From positions 186,001 to 250,000 of the forward strand of contig JAXLXO010000003.1 of the NCBI GenBank assembly GCA_046327915.1: a stretch of DNA of 64,000 nt, in the 5' to 3' direction. This document shows, piece by piece, positions 26,874 through 37,743 of this stretch. Origin of the DNA: VGTK01 sp046327915 (GTDB lineage: Bacteria; Desulfobacterota; Binatia; UBA12015). How positions within the stretch are numbered: position 1 is the stretch's first letter; every line of letters starts with the position of its first letter. The notes beneath the pieces were generated by a model. The model was not told the origin of the DNA. It saw only the letters and a program-made list of their open reading frames with translations, and made no database searches. The translations under genes and the position numbers were made by a program.

Positions 26874-27809
26874 TCAGCTCACCCCTTGCGACGGCGTCCA
26901 GCGCGCCACCACGGTGCGCGGGTCGCTGACGTCGACGCTTCCTGCCAGCCGGCCCACCGCGACCTCCTCCGAAGCATCGGCGCCCGGGACGCCCGACAGC
27001 GACGACGAGGCGTGCGCGAGCACGCGGCGCAGCGCGTACAGCTTGTCGCGCCACGAGCCCCAGCCCAGACGCATCGCGAGACGGCCGTCCTCGCTGTAGG
27101 CCTCGACGGCGGGACGCTCGTGACCGGGCTGCAGCAAGACCTCCGAGATGCGGATGCCGGCGGCGCCGGTCTCGAAGAGGTGCGCGACACGCACCGCCTC
27201 ACGCAGCTCCCGCGGCAGCGGCAGCTCCGGCTGCGCGCGCTCGGGGTGGGCACGACGCCAGGTCTCGGCGTCGACGCTGACGATCGGCAGCTCGTCGGTC
27301 TCGCCCGCGGCCTGCGCGAGCACCACACCGGTCTGGTCGATCAGAAAATATCCGCTCTCGGTGCGGAGCACGGCGCGGGGACGCCGCTCGCGAACGGTGA
27401 CCTTGATGCGATCGGGCAGAAAGCGCCGAACCTCCGCCGACGCGATCGCCGGCTGCGCTTCGAGCCTTGCCTGAAGCTCCTGAGGCGAGGCCTGCCAGAT
27501 GCTGCTCCCCTCCACCATACCCAACCACACCCGCACCTTTGACGCGTCGAGTCGCTCGAGCCCCTCGATCTCGATCGCGCGCACCGCGAAGTACCGATGG
27601 TCCTTGCAGTAGCGCATCAACGGGCCGACTGTAAAGAAGATTCCGCCGGCGAGCGCCAAAAAAACGACGTTTCGTATCGGCCAACTACGCGGGTCGACGA
27701 CGCTCCCGGCGAGCTCTCCGCGGAGCAGCCGGGGCCGGCCGAGCGTTGCCGCACCGCGGCGAGAGCCGCTCCTCGCGGCGCGGCGAAGTGCGGGCCAGGC
27801 GAGCTTCAT
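26874..27809 (-). CDS. ftsQ: Cell division protein FtsQ
   Basis: 311 residues. A basic cytoplasmic region (1-45) precedes one membrane helix (IRNVVFLALAGGIFFTVGPL, near 46-65). The POTRA domain starts AIEIEGLERLDASKVRVWL, and the beta domain carries RRFLPDRIKVTVRERRPRAVL. FtsQ bridges early and late divisome proteins with FtsL/FtsB. Its ATG overlaps the ddl stop by four bases. Confidence 0.93.
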   Translation of the reverse strand: MKLAWPALRRAARSGSRRGAATLGRPRLLRGELAGSVVDPRSWPIRNVVFLALAGGIFFTVGPLMRYCKDHRYFAVRAIEIEGLERLDASKVRVWLGMVEGSSIWQASPQELQARLEAQPAIASAEVRRFLPDRIKVTVRERRPRAVLRTESGYFLIDQTGVVLAQAAGETDELPIVSVDAETWRRAHPERAQPELPLPRELREAVRVAHLFETGAAGIRISEVLLQPGHERPAVEAYSEDGRLAMRLGWGSWRDKLYALRRVLAHASSSLSGVPGADASEEVAVGRLAGSVDVSDPRTVVARWTPSQGVS

Positions 27810-28774
27810 GCGACCGCCCCTCCTCCCAACCGGGTCTCGCGAACGTGCACTGCCGCAAGATCGAGCAGGCGTTCGATCAGATCCTCGAATTCGATTCCGG
27901 CGTACCGGGCCATCGCCGGGAACCACCCGAGCTCGTGCAGCCCGGGCAGCGTGTTGCACTCGAGGACGAAGATCGCGCCGTCCTCGCGTACCCGCAGGTC
28001 CACCCGGCTGTACGATCCGGCGAACAGCGCGCGATGCGTCGCGAGCGCGACCTCGAGCGCGCGCGGATACAGGTCGCCGAGCGGCGCCGGCAGCACGAAG
28101 CGCTCGCGTCCCGGCGTGTACTTGACGTCGTAGGTGTGCAGCTCGTCGCCGAGCGGAACCACTTCCATCGCCGCCAGCGCGCGTCCTTCGAGCACCGCGA
28201 CGGTCACCTCGCGCCCCGGCACGTACTCCTCGACGATCGCGTCGGTGTCGTAGCGGCACGCCAGCGCGACCGCGCCTTCGAGCGCCGCCGGATCGCGCAC
28301 GATCGACACGCCGTTGCTCGAGCCCTCACCGCGCGGCTTGACGACCACGGGCAGCGGCACCGACGGGACGGCGCCGTCGCCGTGCCGGCCGACCATCGCG
28401 CCCTTCGGCGTCGGGACACCCGCCGACAGCAGGATCTGCTTCGCGAGCCACTTGTCCATCGCGAGCGCGCTGCCCAGCACGCCGGCTCCGGTGTAGGGAA
28501 TGCCCATCACCTCGAGCAGCCCCTGAATGCAGCCGTCCTCGCCGTAGCGGCCATGCAGGGCGTTGAACGCGACCTGGATGCCGTGGTCGTCGAGCATCTT
28601 CGCGACGTCGCGCCCGACGGAGATCTCGCGCACGTCGTAGCCGCGCGCGCGCAGAGCGCCCGCAGCGGCGCGCGCGCTGCGCTCGGAGATCTCGCGCTCC
28701 GACGACAGCCCGCCCGACAGCACGCCCACGCGACGGCCTCGCCAGCGTCCGCGCACCACGTCCTCTCCGCTCAC
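27806..28774 (-). CDS. ddl: D-alanine--D-alanine ligase
   Basis: 322 residues, using the GTG at 28774 that overlaps the murB stop (GTGA). It joins two D-Ala with ATP for the peptidoglycan stem. VGVLSGGLSSEREISERSA (N-terminal), LHGRYGEDGCIQGLLE, the ATP-grasp region PVVVKPRGEGSSNGVSIV, and the metal site ECNTLPGLHE are present. An earlier GTG at 28777 is possible. Position between murB and ftsQ is typical of dcw clusters. Confidence 0.94.
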   Translation of the reverse strand: MSGEDVVRGRWRGRRVGVLSGGLSSEREISERSARAAAGALRARGYDVREISVGRDVAKMLDDHGIQVAFNALHGRYGEDGCIQGLLEVMGIPYTGAGVLGSALAMDKWLAKQILLSAGVPTPKGAMVGRHGDGAVPSVPLPVVVKPRGEGSSNGVSIVRDPAALEGAVALACRYDTDAIVEEYVPGREVTVAVLEGRALAAMEVVPLGDELHTYDVKYTPGRERFVLPAPLGDLYPRALEVALATHRALFAGSYSRVDLRVREDGAIFVLECNTLPGLHELGWFPAMARYAGIEFEDLIERLLDLAAVHVRETRLGGGAVA

Positions 28775-29718
28775 CACTCCCCCACCAGCCGCACCTCCGG
28801 CTCGAGCCAGACCCCGCGCCTCCGCCATACGGTATCGCGCACTTCGCGCATGAGGTCACGCACTTCGCTCGATTTTGCGCTGCCCGTGTTGACGATGAAG
28901 TTGCCGTGCTGCGGCGACACCTGCGCGCCGCCGACGCTGCACCCCTTGAGCCCGCACAGCTCGATCAGCCGGCCCGCGAAGTCGCCGGACGGATTCTTGA
29001 AGATCGAGCCCGCGTTCGGCTGCCCGAGAGGCTGGTGACGGCCGCGCTTCCGCTTCGCCTCGGCGATCGCGTGCGCGATCGCATCCGGCTCGCCGCGCGC
29101 GACGCGCATCTCGAGCGCCGTCACCGCGAAGCCGCGCGGCAGGTCGAGCCTGCGGTAGGCGAAGCCGAGCTCCGCGCGCGGGATGCGCACCAGCTCGCCT
29201 TCGGCCGTCACACCGCGGATCGCCACCGTGACGTCGGCGATCTCGCCGCCGAAGGCGCCGGCGTTCATGCGCACGCCGCCGCCGATCGTGCCCGGGATTC
29301 CCTCGCCGAACTCGACGCCGCGGTAGCCGCGCTCGCTGATCTCGAGCACGACGCGCTTGAAGTTCGCGGCGGCGCCGGCGACCACGTCCGCGCCGTCGCC
29401 GTTCTCGGCGAGCCACTCCGTGCGCGCGAAGCTGCGCCCGAGCTTGACGGTCACGCCGCGGATGCCGCGATCCGCGACGATCAGGTTCGTGCCGCCGCCG
29501 AGCAGGAAGACCGGCAGGTGTGCGGCACGTGCGTGACGCACGACGGTCGCGAGGGCCTGCTCGCTCTCGACCTCGCAGAACAGGTCGGCCGGTCCGCCGA
29601 CGCGCATCGAGGTGTGGCGCGTGAGCGGCTCGTCGCGCCGGACGCGACAGTCCGGCGCGAACGCCGCCGCGTCGAAGCCGTTGCTCGTGCCGTCGGACGG
29701 CGCTGCGGCGAGGATCAC
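28771..29718 (-). CDS. murB: UDP-N-acetylenolpyruvoylglucosamine reductase
   Basis: 315 residues from a GTG at 29718. The FAD enzyme reduces enolpyruvyl-UDP-GlcNAc to UDP-MurNAc. Seen: TSMRVGGPADLF, LGGGTNLIVAD (FAD site), GIPGTIGGGVRMNAGAFGGE, and NAGSIFKNP with the catalytic Ser. It starts 34 bases after murC and overlaps ddl by four bases. Confidence 0.95.
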   Translation of the reverse strand: MILAAAPSDGTSNGFDAAAFAPDCRVRRDEPLTRHTSMRVGGPADLFCEVESEQALATVVRHARAAHLPVFLLGGGTNLIVADRGIRGVTVKLGRSFARTEWLAENGDGADVVAGAAANFKRVVLEISERGYRGVEFGEGIPGTIGGGVRMNAGAFGGEIADVTVAIRGVTAEGELVRIPRAELGFAYRRLDLPRGFAVTALEMRVARGEPDAIAHAIAEAKRKRGRHQPLGQPNAGSIFKNPSGDFAGRLIELCGLKGCSVGGAQVSPQHGNFIVNTGSAKSSEVRDLMREVRDTVWRRRGVWLEPEVRLVGEW

Positions 29719-29752
29719 CCGCGTGCTCCGCGACGCGCGGCGTGCGCTGCGC

Positions 29753-31218
<1,466 letters not shown>

Positions 31219-31222
<4 letters not shown>

Positions 31223-32313
31223 GCGGCCCCTCCCGCCGCGCGCAGGCACTCGTCGACCACGCGCGCGGTCGCGTCCGGATGCCCCAGCGCGAGCGCGCAG
31301 CGGCGCGTCTCCGCAATCATCGCGGGATCGGCGAGCGCCCTGCGCACCGTGTCCGCGAGCCGCTCCGGAGTCAGCTCGCGGTCGAGGATCATCCAGGCTG
31401 CGCCCGCGTCGACCAGCGCCTGGCCGTTGAGCCGCTGGTGGTCACCGGCCGCGAACGGGAACGGCACCAGGATGGCGGCGATGCCGAGCGCCGTGAGCTC
31501 GGCGATCGTGGTGGCGCCCGCGCGGCAGATCACGAGGTCGGCGCGGCGATACTGCGCCACCATGTCGTCGATGAACGCGTGCACGCCCGCAGCGAGGCCG
31601 AGGTCGCGGTACGCCGCCTCGACCGCGTCGCGATCGGCGGCCCCGGTCTGATGCACGACGTCGAGCGGACGGCCGACCGCGGCGAGCGCCGGCGGCACGA
31701 CCTCGTTCAGGTGGTGCGCCCCCGCGCTGCCGCCGAACACGAGGATCCGCGCCGGACGATCCGCCGGCTCGGACGCGGCACTACCCTGCCCCGCCGCCTC
31801 GCCGAGCGCCGCGCCGCCGCGCACCGGGTTGCCGGTCACGACGGCACGCTCGCCCATGGCCTCCTTCGTCTGCGGGAAGCTGACGCACACGCGGCGCGCG
31901 AGCGGCGCCAACGCGCGCGTCGCCGCACCGGGGCTCGCGTTCTGCTCGAGCAGCACGACCGGCACGCGGCGCAGGAACGCCGCCAGCACCGCCGGGAACG
32001 AGGCGTAGCCACCGACGCCGATCACCAGCTGCGGCCGGAATCGCCCGACCAGACGCAGCGCCGCGACGACGCTCGCCGGAATGCGCCACGCCGCGCGCAG
32101 CAGGCCGGTCGCCCCCTCGCGGCGCAGGCCGCGCATCGGCAGCAGCTCGACCTCGTAGCCGGCTCGCGGCACGGCCGTGCGCTCGATGCCGTGCGTGCTG
32201 CCGACGAAGCGGACCTCCGTCCCGAAGCGCCGCACCAGCTCGTTCGCGACCGCGATGCCGGGAAAGAGGTGTCCGCCGGTGCCGCCGCCCGCGATCAGGA
32301 CCCGCTGCAACAT
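31219..32313 (-). CDS. murG: Undecaprenyldiphospho-muramoylpentapeptide GlcNAc transferase
   Basis: 364 residues. MurG turns lipid I into lipid II at the inner membrane face. RVLIAGGGTGGHLFPGIAVA is the first G-loop; GVGGYASFPAVLAA, LEQNASPG, VFGGSAGAHHLNEV and the UDP-GlcNAc site AGATTIAELTALGIAAILVPFPFA are all present. A run QGSAASEPADRPAR near residue 175 is a longer than usual interdomain linker. It follows ftsW by 16 bases. Confidence 0.96.
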
Positions 32314-32329
32314 CCGCGATCCGCCAGCG

Positions 32330-33484
32330 TCAAGTACGGGCCTCGCGCGACAGCGCGAGCAGAATGCCGACCTGCACGCCGGCCGCCATCATCGCCGAGC
32401 CGCCGTAGCTCACCAGCGGCAGCGGCATGCCCTTGGTCGGCAGCATGCCGACCGCGACGGCGATGTTGAGCAGCGCCTGTCCGACGAAGAGGAACGTGAT
32501 GCCGAACGCGAGCAGGCTCGAGAAGCAGTCGCGCGACCGCGTCGCGACGCGGAAGCCGCGCATCGCGAGAACGCCGAAGCAGATCAGCACGGCGACGCAG
32601 CCCAGCAGCCCGAGTTCCTCCCCGATGAGAGCGAAGATGAAGTCGGTGTGCCCTTCCGGCAGGTAGAAGAGCTTTTGCTTGCCGTTGCCGAGACCGGTGC
32701 CCAGCACGCCGCCGCTGCCGAAGGCGAGGAACGACTGCACGAGCTGGAAGCCGTTGCCGAGCGGGTCGCGCCACGGGTCGAGGAACGCGGTCACGCGCTC
32801 GAGCCGGTAGGGCGAGTGCCAGACCAGCAGGACGGCGGGCGGCACCACGGCCGCTCCGAGCAGCCCGAGGTGGAACAGGCTCGCACCCGCGGTGAAGAGC
32901 ATCGCGAGAGTCACCACCGTGATCACCGCCGACGCGCCGAAGTCGGGCTCCAGCATCAGCAGCAGGATCGGCACGCACATCATCACCAGGTGCGGCAGCA
33001 CGCCGAAGAAGAAGTCGTGCATCTTCTCCTGCTTCCCGCTCAGCGAGCGCGCGAGGTAGAGCACGAACAGCGGCTTCATCAGCTCCGACGGCTCGAACGC
33101 GAACAGCCCGAGCGAGATCCAGCGCCGCGCGCCGCCGCGGATCTGTCCGATGCCGGGGATCAGCACCAGCACGAGCAGCACGAGGCCCCCGAGCAGCGCC
33201 GGATACGCAAATCGCTTCAGCATCGCCGGCTCGACGCGCGACAGCGCGAACGCGAGCGCGGCGCTCATGCAGATGAACACCGCCTGGCGGCGGATCAGCG
33301 CGTAGGCGTCGCCGAAGCGCTCGGCACCGAGGAAGTAGCTCGCGTCGAACACCATGACGACGCCGAGACCGAGCAGGCCGAGCACGGCGCCGAGCAGCCA
33401 GAGGTCGATCTGGCGTCCGCGCAGCACGGCGGGGCGCTGATCGTCGGAGTAGTAGGAGTCGGCCTCAGCAGCGCGCGACGTCAT
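32330..33484 (-). CDS. ftsW: SEDS peptidoglycan polymerase FtsW
   Basis: 384 residues with about ten membrane helices. SEDS signatures: GARRWISLGLFAFEPSELMK, HTDFIFALIGEELGLLG and the closing GMPLPLVSYGGSAMMA. FtsW polymerises lipid II with its partner transpeptidase FtsI, which is also in this cluster. Its ATG lies inside the murD 3' end (20-base overlap), implying coupled translation. Confidence 0.96.
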   Translation of the reverse strand: MTSRAAEADSYYSDDQRPAVLRGRQIDLWLLGAVLGLLGLGVVMVFDASYFLGAERFGDAYALIRRQAVFICMSAALAFALSRVEPAMLKRFAYPALLGGLVLLVLVLIPGIGQIRGGARRWISLGLFAFEPSELMKPLFVLYLARSLSGKQEKMHDFFFGVLPHLVMMCVPILLLMLEPDFGASAVITVVTLAMLFTAGASLFHLGLLGAAVVPPAVLLVWHSPYRLERVTAFLDPWRDPLGNGFQLVQSFLAFGSGGVLGTGLGNGKQKLFYLPEGHTDFIFALIGEELGLLGCVAVLICFGVLAMRGFRVATRSRDCFSSLLAFGITFLFVGQALLNIAVAVGMLPTKGMPLPLVSYGGSAMMAAGVQVGILLALSREART

Positions 33485-34847
33485 CGTTCGGGATCCCCCG
33501 CACCATGGCCGCGAACGCGTCTCCGCGCGCGGCGTAGTCCTTGAACTGATCCATGCTCGCGCACGCAGGCGACAGCAGGACGACGTCCCCCGTGCGCGCG
33601 TGCGAGATCGCCGCGCCGACCGCGTCGGCGAAGCGCTCGTGACTCTCCAGGGCGGCCGCCCCGCTCCAGCTCTCTTCCAGAAACGCACGCGCGTCGCCGT
33701 ACAGCACGACGTGCCGCGCCTTGCGCGCGAGCAGCTCGCGCGCGACGCCGTAGTCGCCGCCCTTCGCGAGTCCGCCGGCGATCAGCACCACGCTGCCGTC
33801 GCGGTAGCCCTCGAGCGACTTGAGGAGCGCGCCGACGTTGGTGCCCTTCGAGTCGTCGACGTACGCGACGCCGTTCCTCTCGCGCACGGTCTCGAGACGG
33901 TGGCGCAGCCCGCGGAACGTGTCGATCACGTCCTGCAGGACCTCGCGCGGCACGTCGAGCGCACGCGCCGCGAGTAGCGCCGCCATCAGGTTCTCGCGGT
34001 TGTGCTGTCCCTGCAGCGTCGTGCGTGCGAGCGGGAAGCGCAGCTCGCCGATGCTCTCGCGCAGGACGATGTCAGCGCCGTCGACGTGTGCGCTCGTGCC
34101 CGAGCCCGACGCGGAACGCGAAGATCCGAAGGTCCGCACGTCCGCGCGCAGGAGCGGCGCCACGGCCATCACCTCGGCGTCGTCGCGGTTCAGGATCGCG
34201 ACGTCGCCGGCGTCCTGGCGCGCGAAGAGGCGCGCCTTGGTATCGCGGTAGTGGGCGAAGTCGCGGTAGCGGTCGAGGTGGTCGTCGGTGACGTTCAGCA
34301 GCAGGCCGACGCGCGGATGGAACTCCTCGACCCACTCGAGCTGGAAGCTCGAGATCTCCGCGACGACGACGTCGTACGCCGCGTTCGCCGCGTCGATCAG
34401 CGGCGTGCCGAGGTTGCCGCCGGTGAAGGTGCGGCGTCCGGCGCGCTCGAGCATCTCGCCGATCAGCGTCGTGGTGGTGCTCTTGCCGTTCGTTCCCGTG
34501 ATCGCGACCAGCGGTGCGGAGATCGACGCGGCCGCGAGCTCGATCTCGCTGCGCACCGGGATGCCGCGCTCGACCGCGGCGACCAGCAGCGGTGCGGTCG
34601 CAGGAACGCCCGGGCTCGGGATCACCAGGTCGATGCCGGCGAGCTGCTCGGGACCGTCGGCGCCGCGCACGATCTCGACGGCGGCGTCCTTCGCGTCGGG
34701 CAGCGGCGCGTCGGGACGGCGGTCGCACACGCGGACGCGCGCCCCGCGCGCCGTCAAGTAGTGCGCGAGCGCGATCCCGGTGCGTCCGAGGCCGACCACC
34801 AGGACGTGGCGTCCGGACAGCGTCGCGGGATCGCAGGGACCTGCCAA
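33465..34847 (-). CDS. murD: UDP-N-acetylmuramoyl-L-alanine--D-glutamate ligase
   Basis: 460 residues from a TTG at 34847, ten bases after mraY; no ATG fits nearby. VVGLGRTGIALAHYL is the substrate domain, ITGTNGKSTTTTLIGEM the ATP loop, and LDRYRDFAHYRDTKARLF, GLRHRLE and DDSKGTN the ligase motifs. The N-terminal 470 bases are especially Arg/Asp rich. It adds D-Glu to UDP-MurNAc-L-Ala. Confidence 0.95.
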   Translation of the reverse strand: MAGPCDPATLSGRHVLVVGLGRTGIALAHYLTARGARVRVCDRRPDAPLPDAKDAAVEIVRGADGPEQLAGIDLVIPSPGVPATAPLLVAAVERGIPVRSEIELAAASISAPLVAITGTNGKSTTTTLIGEMLERAGRRTFTGGNLGTPLIDAANAAYDVVVAEISSFQLEWVEEFHPRVGLLLNVTDDHLDRYRDFAHYRDTKARLFARQDAGDVAILNRDDAEVMAVAPLLRADVRTFGSSRSASGSGTSAHVDGADIVLRESIGELRFPLARTTLQGQHNRENLMAALLAARALDVPREVLQDVIDTFRGLRHRLETVRERNGVAYVDDSKGTNVGALLKSLEGYRDGSVVLIAGGLAKGGDYGVARELLARKARHVVLYGDARAFLEESWSGAAALESHERFADAVGAAISHARTGDVVLLSPACASMDQFKDYAARGDAFAAMVRGIPNDDVARC

Positions 34848-34857
34848 CGGTCGATCC

Positions 34858-35937
34858 TCAGCGCAGCTTCAGGGTTGCGAGCGCGAGCAGCGCGCAGATG
34901 ATGGCGATGATCCAGAAGCGGACGATGATCAGCGGCTCGGGCCACCCCATGAGCTCGAAGTGGTGGTGGATCGGCGCCATGCGGAAGATGCGCTTGCGGC
35001 GGATCTTGAACGACGCGACCTGGAAGATCACCGACAGCGCCTCGACCACGAACACGAAGCCGAGCAGCGGCAGCACCAGCTCCTGCTTGCTCGCGAGCGC
35101 CACGAACCCGATCGCGGCGCCGAGCGGCAACGAGCCGACGTCGCCCATGAACATCTGCGCCGGATAGGCGTTGAACCAGAGGAAGCCGAGACCCGCCGCG
35201 ACCAGCGCGCCGCAGAACACCAGCAGCTCGCCGGCGCCGGGCACGTACTCGATCTGCAGATACTCGGCGAGCTTCGCGTTGCCCGCGACGTAGGCGAAGA
35301 CCCCGATCGTCGCCGACGCGATCGCGACCGGGCCGATCGCGAGGCCGTCGAGTCCGTCGGTGAGATTGACGGCGTTCGAGGAGCCGACGATCACCAGCGC
35401 CGCGAACGGCACGTACCACATGCCGATCTCCGGCCGGACGCCCTTGAGCACGGGGAAGTTCAGCGTTGTCGAGAAGTCCGGCATGTGCACCAGCACGAAG
35501 CCCGCGATCAGGCCGAGCGCCAGCTGCAGGCCGAACTTCTGGCGCGCCGAGAGCCCCGCAGAGCTGCGCCCACGCAGCTTCCGGTAGTCGTCGACGAAGC
35601 CGATCGCGGCGAAGCCGATGGTCACCATCAGCGCGAGCCAGACGTAGCCGTTCGACAGGTCGGCGAGCAGCAGCGTCGCGAGGATGCCCGAGAAGAGGAT
35701 GAGCACGCCGCCCATCGTCGGCGTGCCGGCCTTCGCGAGGTGGCGCTGCGGTCCGTCCTCACGGATCTGCTGGCCGACCTTCAGCGACGACAGCTTCGCG
35801 ATGACGATCGGGCCGAGCCAGAACGAGATCACCAGCGCCGTGAGCCCCGCGAGGAGAGTCCGGAAGGTGATGTAGCGAAAGACGTTGAAGCCCGAGTACG
35901 TCGTGTGCAAGGGGTAGAGGAGCTGATAGAGCATCAT
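34858..35937 (-). CDS. mraY: Phospho-N-acetylmuramoyl-pentapeptide transferase
   Basis: 359 residues, about ten membrane helices. MraY makes lipid I from UDP-MurNAc-pentapeptide and undecaprenyl phosphate. TPTMGGVLIL, FVDDYRKLRGRSSAGLS, SNAVNLTDGLDGLA (catalytic Asp region), AQMFMGDVGSLPLG and the H-rich APIHHHFELMGW are all present. Its substrate needs MurF, which is not encoded in the 189-base gap between murE and this gene. Confidence 0.97.
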   Translation of the reverse strand: MMLYQLLYPLHTTYSGFNVFRYITFRTLLAGLTALVISFWLGPIVIAKLSSLKVGQQIREDGPQRHLAKAGTPTMGGVLILFSGILATLLLADLSNGYVWLALMVTIGFAAIGFVDDYRKLRGRSSAGLSARQKFGLQLALGLIAGFVLVHMPDFSTTLNFPVLKGVRPEIGMWYVPFAALVIVGSSNAVNLTDGLDGLAIGPVAIASATIGVFAYVAGNAKLAEYLQIEYVPGAGELLVFCGALVAAGLGFLWFNAYPAQMFMGDVGSLPLGAAIGFVALASKQELVLPLLGFVFVVEALSVIFQVASFKIRRKRIFRMAPIHHHFELMGWPEPLIIVRFWIIAIICALLALATLKLR

Positions 35938-35989
35938 CGCGCTTTCGTACCTGTTCCGTCTCCGTCCCTGGACGAGACCCCTGGTGGAG

Positions 35990-36041
35990 GGGCCAGGATC
36001 GGCTCACCGCCTTCGCGAGCGTAGCGAGCCGCCCCTGGCCC
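35990..36041 (-). other. Long hairpin in the murE-mraY gap
   Basis: GGGCCAGG pairs with CCTGGCCC, with an inner GGCTC/GAGCC stem, in the 189-base space (35938-36126) where murF would be expected. The rest of the gap has no coding frame with Mur-ligase motifs. It may attenuate, process or stabilise the dcw transcript. Confidence 0.45.
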
Positions 36042-36126
36042 TTCCCCACCACCCCGGTCGCATCCACCGCCACGTACCTACCACCCCACCGTGCGACCGA
36101 AAGCCACTTCCACCCCACAACATCCT

Positions 36127-37743
36127 TCAGCCTCGCGGGCCGTCGTCGAAGCCGCGTGACCGGAGGGCACTCCTCGCCTCCTCCCGGTCGTCGAGATGAT
36201 GCTTCGTCGTTCCGACGATCTGATAGTCCTCGTGTCCCTTCCCGGTGATCAGCACCAGGTCGCCGTCGCGCGCGGCTCCGATCGCGAGTGCGATCGCCGC
36301 GCGGCGCTCGGGCACCACAACGTACCCATCCGCCCCACCCGTTTGCCCGAGCGCCTGTGACGCGACGGGCGCGCGGGATGCCTCCCGCACGCCTCTTTCG
36401 ATGGCCTCGAGAATGGCCATCGGCTCCTCCGTCCGCGGATTGTCGGACGTGATGATCACGATCTCGGCGAGTCGCCCCGCGATCTCGCCCATCAGAGGAC
36501 GCTTGCCCTTGTCGCGATCGCCGCCGCAGCCGAACACCACGATCAGCCGGCCGCGCGTCATCTCGCGCAGGCTCTGCAGCGAGCGTTCGAGCGCGTCCGG
36601 CTTGTGCGCGTAGTCCACCACCACCGCGAACGGCTGGCCCTGCACGATCGCCTCGAGACGGCCCGGCACGCCCGCCAGAGCCGCGATGCCCGCGACGATG
36701 TCCTCGGTCGCGATGCCGAGCACGTGCGCCGCGGCAGCCGCGGCGAGGATGTTCATCAGATGCGGCGCGCCGACCAGGCGCGTCGTGAAGCGCACGCGCT
36801 CGCCGCGCAGCTCCAGCGTGCCGCGCATGCCGTGCATGTCGGTCTCGACGTCGTCGCACGACACGTCGCCGCCCTGGCCGAAGGTCGTGACGGGCACGGC
36901 GATGTCGGGCGCGATCGCCATCACGCGCGGGTCCTCGGCGTTCAGCACCGCGTGGCTCGACTTGCCCGACGCCGGCAGCAGCTCGAGGAAGAGCCGCGCC
37001 TTCGCCGCGAGGTAATCGTCCATGTCGCCGTGGTAGTCGAGGTGGTCGCGCGAGATGTTCGTGAAGAGGCCGACGTCGTACGCGACGCCGGTCGCACGGT
37101 CCTGCGCGAGCGCGTGCGACGAGACTTCCATCGCGACGTGGCTCACCTGCGCGTCGCGCATGCGCCCGAGAAGCTCCTGCAGGGCGACCGCGTCCGGCGT
37201 GGTGAGCGGCGCCGCCTCGACGTGTCCCGGGAAGCGGTACTCGATCGTGCCGATCACGCCGGGAGCCTTGCCCGCGGCGCGGAAGATCGACTCGAGCAGA
37301 TAGCTCGTCGTCGTCTTGCCGCTGGTCCCGGTGATGCCGACGACGCGCAGGCCGTCGCTCGGACGTCCCGCGAGCTCGCTCGCGGCCAGCGCGAGAAAGC
37401 GCTGCGGCGACGCGCAGCGCACCACCGGCACGCGCGCGTCGACGTCCAGGCCGGCGAGGTCCGCATCCGACGGCACCGCGACGGCGACCGCGCCCCGCGC
37501 GCACGCGTCGCGCACGAACGCGAGTCCGTCGGCATGCGTGCCGTGCACCGCGACGAAGAGCGTGTGCGCGCCGACGTGCCGCGAGTCCGCGCTCACCGCG
37601 CCGATCCGCGTCGCGCCGTCACCACGCGCGAGCGTTCCCGCCCCGTCGAGCGCCGCGAGCAGCGCGTGCAGCGTCCCCGGGACGCGCGCGGCGTGCATCG
37701 CGCCCGCGCCCGCGGACGGCTCGTCGATGCGGCTCGCGAGCAT
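36127..37743 (-). CDS. murE: UDP-MurNAc-tripeptide synthetase, meso-DAP type
   Basis: 538 residues. The ATG at 37743 overlaps the ftsI stop (TGATG). GITGTSGKTTTSYLLES (P-loop near 139-145), TNISRDHLDYHGDMDDYLAAKARLF cut by the fold, VDYAHKPDALE, and SDNPRTEEP with DNPR at 434-437 are seen. DNPR selects meso-diaminopimelate, so the wall is of the Gram-negative type. No murF domain is fused: the protein ends soon after GKGHEDYQIVG. Confidence 0.96.
   Translation of the reverse strand: MLASRIDEPSAGAGAMHAARVPGTLHALLAALDGAGTLARGDGATRIGAVSADSRHVGAHTLFVAVHGTHADGLAFVRDACARGAVAVAVPSDADLAGLDVDARVPVVRCASPQRFLALAASELAGRPSDGLRVVGITGTSGKTTTSYLLESIFRAAGKAPGVIGTIEYRFPGHVEAAPLTTPDAVALQELLGRMRDAQVSHVAMEVSSHALAQDRATGVAYDVGLFTNISRDHLDYHGDMDDYLAAKARLFLELLPASGKSSHAVLNAEDPRVMAIAPDIAVPVTTFGQGGDVSCDDVETDMHGMRGTLELRGERVRFTTRLVGAPHLMNILAAAAAAHVLGIATEDIVAGIAALAGVPGRLEAIVQGQPFAVVVDYAHKPDALERSLQSLREMTRGRLIVVFGCGGDRDKGKRPLMGEIAGRLAEIVIITSDNPRTEEPMAILEAIERGVREASRAPVASQALGQTGGADGYVVVPERRAAIALAIGAARDGDLVLITGKGHEDYQIVGTTKHHLDDREEARSALRSRGFDDGPRG

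Noticed and set aside
36045..36118. Three further GTGGG boxes on the minus strand in the murE-mraY gap
   Set aside because: Spacings of 40 and 29 bases break the 10-base register needed for an MraZ site.
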